In this document: piece after piece, positions 57,987 to 64,000 of the stretch
Layout of the letters: every line of letters starts with the position of its first letter
Numbering within the stretch: the stretch's first letter is position 1
Assembly (NCBI GenBank): GCA_039931615.1
Contig: JBDTRR010000001.1
Span: 248,001 to 312,000, forward strand
Source: JAHFUI01 sp039931615
Lineage (GTDB): Bacteria > Acidobacteriota > Vicinamibacteria > Vicinamibacterales > CAVVIG01
DNA length: 64,000 nucleotides
Reading direction: 5' to 3'
Program-made: the position numbers and the translations under genes
Notes under the pieces: generated by a model
The model's database searches: none
Told to the model about the DNA's origin: nothing
Seen by the model: only the letters and a program-made list of their open reading frames with translations

Positions 57987-58770
57987 GCTGGGGCCGATCA
58001 CCGTCTACACCTATGGGGTCCTGCTCGCCGCGGCCTACCTGCTCGGCTTGAGGTTCGCCATGGTGCGGGCCAGGGCGGTTGGCCTGGACGCGGTACGCGT
58101 GCTGGACCTCGGCATCTACATCATCATCAGCGCGCTGATCGGCGCCAAGCTGCTGCTGCTGGTCACGGACTTCCGGTCGTTCCGCGCCGATCCGCGGGAA
58201 CTGCTCACGCTGGCGCGCTCCGGCGGCGTGTTCTACGGCGGCCTGATCCTGGCGGTCATCGTCGCGCTGTGGTACATCCGCCGCGCCGGCCTGCCGCTCT
58301 GGACCACCTGCGACGTCTTCGCGCCGGGCATCGCCCTCGGCCACGTCGTCGGACGATTCGGCTGTTTCTTCGCCGGCTGCTGTTACGGCCGGCCGACGAC
58401 ACTGCCCTGGGGGATCACCTTCACGGATCCGTTTGCCGCCGCCAACGTCGGGACCCCGCTCGGCGTTCACCTCCACCCGACGCAGCTCTACGAGGCGGGG
58501 GCGGAGGGGCTGATTCTGCTCGGACTGCTGCTGATCGAAAAGAAGGGCAGACCGTACGCCGGCCGCACCTTCTGGCTCTACATCCTGCTCTACGCCGTGT
58601 CGCGGTTCATCATCGAATTCTTCCGCGGCGACGAGCGCGGCACGGTCGGGATCTTCTCCACCTCACAGTTCATTTCGATTTTCCTCGCGCCGCTGGCGAT
58701 CGGCATGCTCGTCTACCTCGCCCGCCCGAAGGCGCCGGCGCCCAAAGCCTCGCGCAAGCGGGCGGCGTGA
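57967..58770 (+). CDS. lgt: Prolipoprotein diacylglyceryl transferase
   Basis: This 267-residue membrane protein has seven helices. The Lgt signature is ALGHVVGRFGCFFAGCCYGR, with the essential arginine and histidine (HPTQLYEA) and the conserved RFIIEFFRGDERG. It transfers diacylglycerol to the lipobox cysteine. The stop overlaps the rluD GTG. Confidence 0.93.
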   Translation: MYPRLFELGPITVYTYGVLLAAAYLLGLRFAMVRARAVGLDAVRVLDLGIYIIISALIGAKLLLLVTDFRSFRADPRELLTLARSGGVFYGGLILAVIVALWYIRRAGLPLWTTCDVFAPGIALGHVVGRFGCFFAGCCYGRPTTLPWGITFTDPFAAANVGTPLGVHLHPTQLYEAGAEGLILLGLLLIEKKGRPYAGRTFWLYILLYAVSRFIIEFFRGDERGTVGIFSTSQFISIFLAPLAIGMLVYLARPKAPAPKASRKRAA

Positions 58771-59753
58771 ACGTCGGGTCAGCCGTGGACGGGCCGCCCC
58801 ACACGTTCACGGTTTCCGATGACGCCGACGGCGTCCGTCTGGATCTGTTCATCGTCTCGGTGCTGCCGGCCCGCTCGCGCTCGCAGATTCAGCGCCTGAT
58901 CAGGGACGGCCAGGTGCGGGTGGCCGGTCGCGCGGCCAAAGCCAATCAGCCGGTCAAGGCCGGACAGCAGGTCTCGGTCGAGATCCCCGACGCGGTGGAC
59001 GCCGAGCCGGCCGCCGAGGCGCTGCCGCTGTCGATCATCTATCAGGACCACGACCTGATCGTCGTCGACAAACCGGCGGGCATGGTGGTGCATCCTGCCG
59101 CCGGCCATGCCAGCGGCACGCTGGTGAACGCGCTGCTCCACTACGTCGACGATTTGAGCGGTATCGGCGGCGAGAAGCGGCCGGGCATCGTCCATCGGCT
59201 CGATCGCGGCACCTCCGGCCTGATGGTGGCGGCCAAGCACGACGCCGCCCACGAGGAACTCGCCCGTCAGTTCCGGGATCGCGAGGTCGAGAAGGAGTAC
59301 ATCGCCCTGGTCTGGGGCGTCGTCCAGGCGGGGCGGCGAATCGATGCGCCGATCGGACGCGATCCGGGCAATCGGAAGAAGATGTCGGCCCGCGCCCGGC
59401 GGAGCCGCGAGGCGGTGACGCGCATCGTGCGCGCCGAGCATCTTCATCCGTCCGTCACGCTGGCGCAGGTCGCGATTCACACCGGCCGCACCCACCAGAT
59501 TCGCGTGCACCTCACCGCGATCGGCCATCCAATTGTCGGCGATCCGCTCTACGGCGGCGTGCGCCGGCGCGTGCCCGGCGATCTCAAGGCGGTGACCCAC
59601 CTCGACCGCCCGTTTCTCCATGCGGCGCGGCTGGCGTTCAAACATCCGTCGGACGGCCGCCGGATGGAATTCGAGAGCCCGCTGCCCGACGATCTGCAGC
59701 GCGTCCTGGACGAACTGCGCGGCACCGATGACGAAGACGAGGAAGATGCCTGA
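58767..59753 (+). CDS. rluD: Large-subunit rRNA pseudouridine synthase, RluD family
   Basis: The GTG at 58767 lies in GTGA with the lgt stop. The 328-residue protein has an S4 RNA-binding domain (RSRSQIQRLIRDGQVRVAGR) and a RluA-type catalytic domain with the aspartate in GIVHRLDRGTSGLMVAAKHD and the IHTGRTHQIRVHLTAIGHPI block. The acidic tail DDEDEEDA is a poorly conserved end. It probably modifies 23S rRNA helix 69 uridines. Confidence 0.88.
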   Translation: MNVGSAVDGPPHTFTVSDDADGVRLDLFIVSVLPARSRSQIQRLIRDGQVRVAGRAAKANQPVKAGQQVSVEIPDAVDAEPAAEALPLSIIYQDHDLIVVDKPAGMVVHPAAGHASGTLVNALLHYVDDLSGIGGEKRPGIVHRLDRGTSGLMVAAKHDAAHEELARQFRDREVEKEYIALVWGVVQAGRRIDAPIGRDPGNRKKMSARARRSREAVTRIVRAEHLHPSVTLAQVAIHTGRTHQIRVHLTAIGHPIVGDPLYGGVRRRVPGDLKAVTHLDRPFLHAARLAFKHPSDGRRMEFESPLPDDLQRVLDELRGTDDEDEEDA

Positions 59754-60256
59754 TGGCGATTGTCTTTCAAGGGCGGGTATTTTCGGTCGACGTCGAAACC
59801 GTGCGGACGCCGGCAGGCCGCGAACATCGGCTCGAGATCGTCCGGCACCGGCCGTCCGTCGTGCTGCTGCCGATGCCCGACGAGCACCATGTGATCCTGA
59901 TCCGGCAGTACCGGCCGAGCGTGCGCCGCGACTTGTGGGAACTGCCGGCCGGCAGCACTGATGAGGGTGAATCCCCCGAAGCGGCCGCGGCGCGCGAATG
60001 CGAAGAGGAGATTGTGATGGTGCCGGGCCGGATCGAGCGGCTGCGCAGCGTGTTCCCGGCGCCCGGTTTCTGCGACGAGGAGCTGGTCTATTTCCGGCTG
60101 TCGGACCTGCGGCCGCCACCGCCCGACTCACCGCACAAGCCGGACGAGGACGAAGACATCCACGCCGAGGTGTTCACGATTGTCGAAGCCAAGGCGATGA
60201 GCGCCCGCGGCGACATCGTCGATCTGAAGACGGCGTATGGGCTGACGCTGATGTAG
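59753..60256 (+). CDS. NUDIX hydrolase, ADP-ribose pyrophosphatase-like
   Basis: The ATG shares one base with the rluD stop. The 167-residue protein has RRDLWELPAGSTDEGESPEA and AAARECEEEIVMVPG, the G-x5-E-x7-RE-x2-EE NUDIX box. The WELPAG and downstream RLRSVFPAPGFCDEELVYF block are typical of ADP-ribose pyrophosphatases. It cleaves ADP-sugars or similar nucleotides. It is the last gene of the ileS cluster. Confidence 0.88.
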   Translation: MAIVFQGRVFSVDVETVRTPAGREHRLEIVRHRPSVVLLPMPDEHHVILIRQYRPSVRRDLWELPAGSTDEGESPEAAAARECEEEIVMVPGRIERLRSVFPAPGFCDEELVYFRLSDLRPPPPDSPHKPDEDEDIHAEVFTIVEAKAMSARGDIVDLKTAYGLTLM

Positions 60257-60274
60257 AGGCACTTCTCCATTGGG

Positions 60275-60321
60275 CGTGGGGTCCGCCTTCAGGCGGACCT
60301 CCCACGGTCCGCCCCACGTAC
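60275..60321. repeat. Dispersed repeat family A, unit overlapping the deacetylase 3' end
   Basis: CGTGGGG at 60275-60281 pairs with CCCCACG at 60312-60318. GTCCGCC..GGCGGAC forms the left hairpin inside. The TGA stop of the minus-strand HDAC-family gene lies in the hairpin loop at 60289-60291. Confidence 0.8.
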
Positions 60322-61241
60322 AAATGGAAGGCCTTCCAGTCCCCATGGTCCAGCCTCCTCGATGGTCGCGACATGGATCGCGACGGTGTCTTCGACATTC
60401 AACGCATAGCCTCCCGCCAGGGTGATCACGAGCGGCACTCCGGCGCGGCGAACCGCGCCGACGACCACGCGATCGCGCTCGCGCAGTCCCTGCTTCGTGA
60501 GTTGCAGGCCGCCGAGTTGATCGCCCTCGAACGGATCCGCCCCGGCGAGATAGAAGACGCAGTGCGGGTCGAACGCCATGACGGCCGGCAGCGCCCGCTC
60601 GAGATGGCGGAGAAACGCCCGGTCGTCAGTCCCGTCCGGCAGACCGATGTCCAGGGATCCCCGGGGCTTCCAGGCTGGATAGTTGTGCTGTTGGTGCATC
60701 GAAAAGGTGAACACCCGCGGGTCGGACTCGAAGATGAAGGCCGTCCCATTGCCATGGTGGACGTCGAGATCGATGATCGCGTGGCGTTGAACGCCGCGCG
60801 CCTGCAGCACCCGGACCGCCACCGCGACATCATTGAACAGACAGAATCCTTCGCCGTGATTCGGAAACGCGTGGTGCAGACCGCCGCCGATGTTGACGGC
60901 GCAGCCGACCTGACGATCGATGGAGCTGTTCACGCCGCAGGCGATCGCCGCCGCCATCACCGTCCCGCCGACCATCGTGCGAAAGCCGTCGACCACGGCC
61001 GGGGTCATTGGCAGTTCGAGCTCGGTCAGCTCTTCGGCAGTCAGCGCGCCAGTCCTGACCCGGGCCAGATATCCGGCGGTGTGCACGAGAGCGAGCTCGT
61101 CCCAGCCCGCCGGCGCCGGTTCAACCAGATCGGACGGGCGCGCCAGGCCAGACTCGAGGAGCCGGGCCTGCACGAGAGGGTATTTACGGGTGGGAAAGAC
61201 ATGCGGCCCGATATCGATGTGATATCGGGCCGAGTAGACGA

Positions 61242-61245
<4 letters not shown>
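60289..61245 (-). CDS. Histone deacetylase family (acetoin utilisation-like) protein
   Basis: This 318-residue protein has the arginase-like HDAC motifs: NIGGGLHHAFPNHGEGFCLF with the His pair, the metal ligands in IIDLDVHHGNGTAFIF, ADPFEGDQLGGLQLTK and VITLAGGYA. A Zn-dependent deacetylase of acetyl-lysine or acetylated small molecules is expected. The last ~12 residues (FVRGADRGRSA) and the stop come from the family A repeat. The start overlaps the lon stop by 4 bp. Confidence 0.87.
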
Positions 61246-63692
<2,447 letters not shown>

Positions 63693-63753
63693 GGCGACTT
63701 CTTTCTATCGCTTGCTGGCGCAGATTGCAGCAGAAACCTGCAGGGTGGGGAGG

Positions 63754-63780
63754 CTGGGCTCCGCCAGCGGCGGAGCCCAG
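63754..63780 (-). terminator. GC-rich hairpin after the dksA/traR gene
   Basis: CTGGGCTCCGCC at 63754-63765 and GGCGGAGCCCAG at 63769-63780 are perfect 12-bp arms with a 3-nt loop, 16 bp after the TAA of the upstream gene on the minus strand. No clear U-tract follows, so termination may be partial. Confidence 0.55.
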
Positions 63781-63796
63781 CGAAGGGTAACGGACG

Positions 63797-64000
63797 TTAC
63801 ATGTCGAGGAAGAGCGAGGAGGTGCCGCGCCGCTGCGCCAGCTGGCGCTCGCGCTGTTCGGCGATCTCCTTGGCCTCCTCGCAGTCCTTGCAGCGGACCG
63901 CGAAGGGCAGCGCACGAAGCCGCTTTTCGGCGATTTCCTCGCCGCACTCGAAGCAATTGCCGTAGATGCCATTCTCGAGACGGGCCAGCGCGTCGTTGAC
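63797..64000 (-). CDS. DksA/TraR-family zinc-finger protein, 5' end outside window
   Basis: The minus frame enters at VNDALARLENGIYGNCFECG and ends at a TAA at 63797-63799. The C4 zinc finger CFECGEEIAEKRLRALPFAV with CKDC follows the DksA/TraR pattern (C-x2-C..C-x2-C), and the tail ends GTSSLFLDM. Such proteins bind the RNA polymerase secondary channel, often with ppGpp. The N-terminal coiled coil lies outside the window. The end of the gene is followed by a hairpin. Confidence 0.85.
   Translation of the reverse strand, partial: VNDALARLENGIYGNCFECGEEIAEKRLRALPFAVRCKDCEEAKEIAEQRERQLAQRRGTSSLFLDM

Overview
This window comes from a GC-rich bacterial chromosome. My best inference is an Acidobacteriota genome, probably of the Vicinamibacteria type. 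The reasons are a fragment of an ADOP-type (acidobacterial duplicated orphan permease) MacB-like permease, a DUF885 Tat-lipoprotein peptidase, many exported beta-barrel-type proteins, and two families of palindromic dispersed repeats. One repeat family encodes VRLKSDATY-like peptides where it enters genes. No rRNA or tRNA gene was recognised. The assignment rests on gene content only.

Region 1 (1-14.9 kb) is accessory in character. It holds a partial short-chain dehydrogenase; a two-gene SLOG-like plus patatin phospholipase operon; a catalytically defective beta-lactamase-like protein followed by an ADOP remnant; a VapBC-type toxin-antitoxin pair with a 9-bp palindromic operator; a complete tungstate-type ABC importer (tupABC); an MFS exporter; a junction of two 5'-truncated genes (cytochrome P460-like and response regulator); an ArsR/AHSA1 pair; an AraC regulator; small exported proteins; and a TolB-propeller remnant.

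Region 2 (15-31.4 kb) holds a TonB-dependent receptor, a DUF885 peptidase, an orphan DNA methyltransferase, a TPR/DUF2914 protein, a divergent NhaA-like antiporter, a glycosyltransferase, an M3-like oligopeptidase, a truncated Ser/Thr kinase and a large secreted beta-helix protein.

Region 3 (31.4-43 kb) is mixed housekeeping and small genes: phosphohexomutase with a 5'-3' exonuclease, a MocA-like nucleotidyltransferase, a zinc ribbon coupled to a hyper-acidic protein, two cold-shock proteins (one with its Shine-Dalgarno buried in a perfect 12-bp hairpin), a degenerate ABC ATPase, a PHP phosphoesterase, a Fur-ferritin-like fusion, an ErpA-type Fe-S carrier and FdhE.

Region 4 (43-64 kb) is mostly core: class I fumarase, aspartase, thiD, moaE/moaD, prfA-prmC, a HIT protein, an M16 peptidase pair, ileS-lspA-lgt-rluD-nudix, an HDAC-family deacetylase, lon and the end of a dksA/traR gene. 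Molybdenum/tungsten enzyme biology recurs across the window (tupABC, MocA-like, fdhE, moaE/moaD), although no formate dehydrogenase is present.

Two dispersed repeats tie the window together. Family A is a ~60-bp composite palindrome with GTACGT ends. It sits mainly at gene 3' ends, supplies stop codons or C-terminal tails to several genes, and has entered ileS in frame. Family B is ~165 bp and is present as two inverted copies 19 kb apart.
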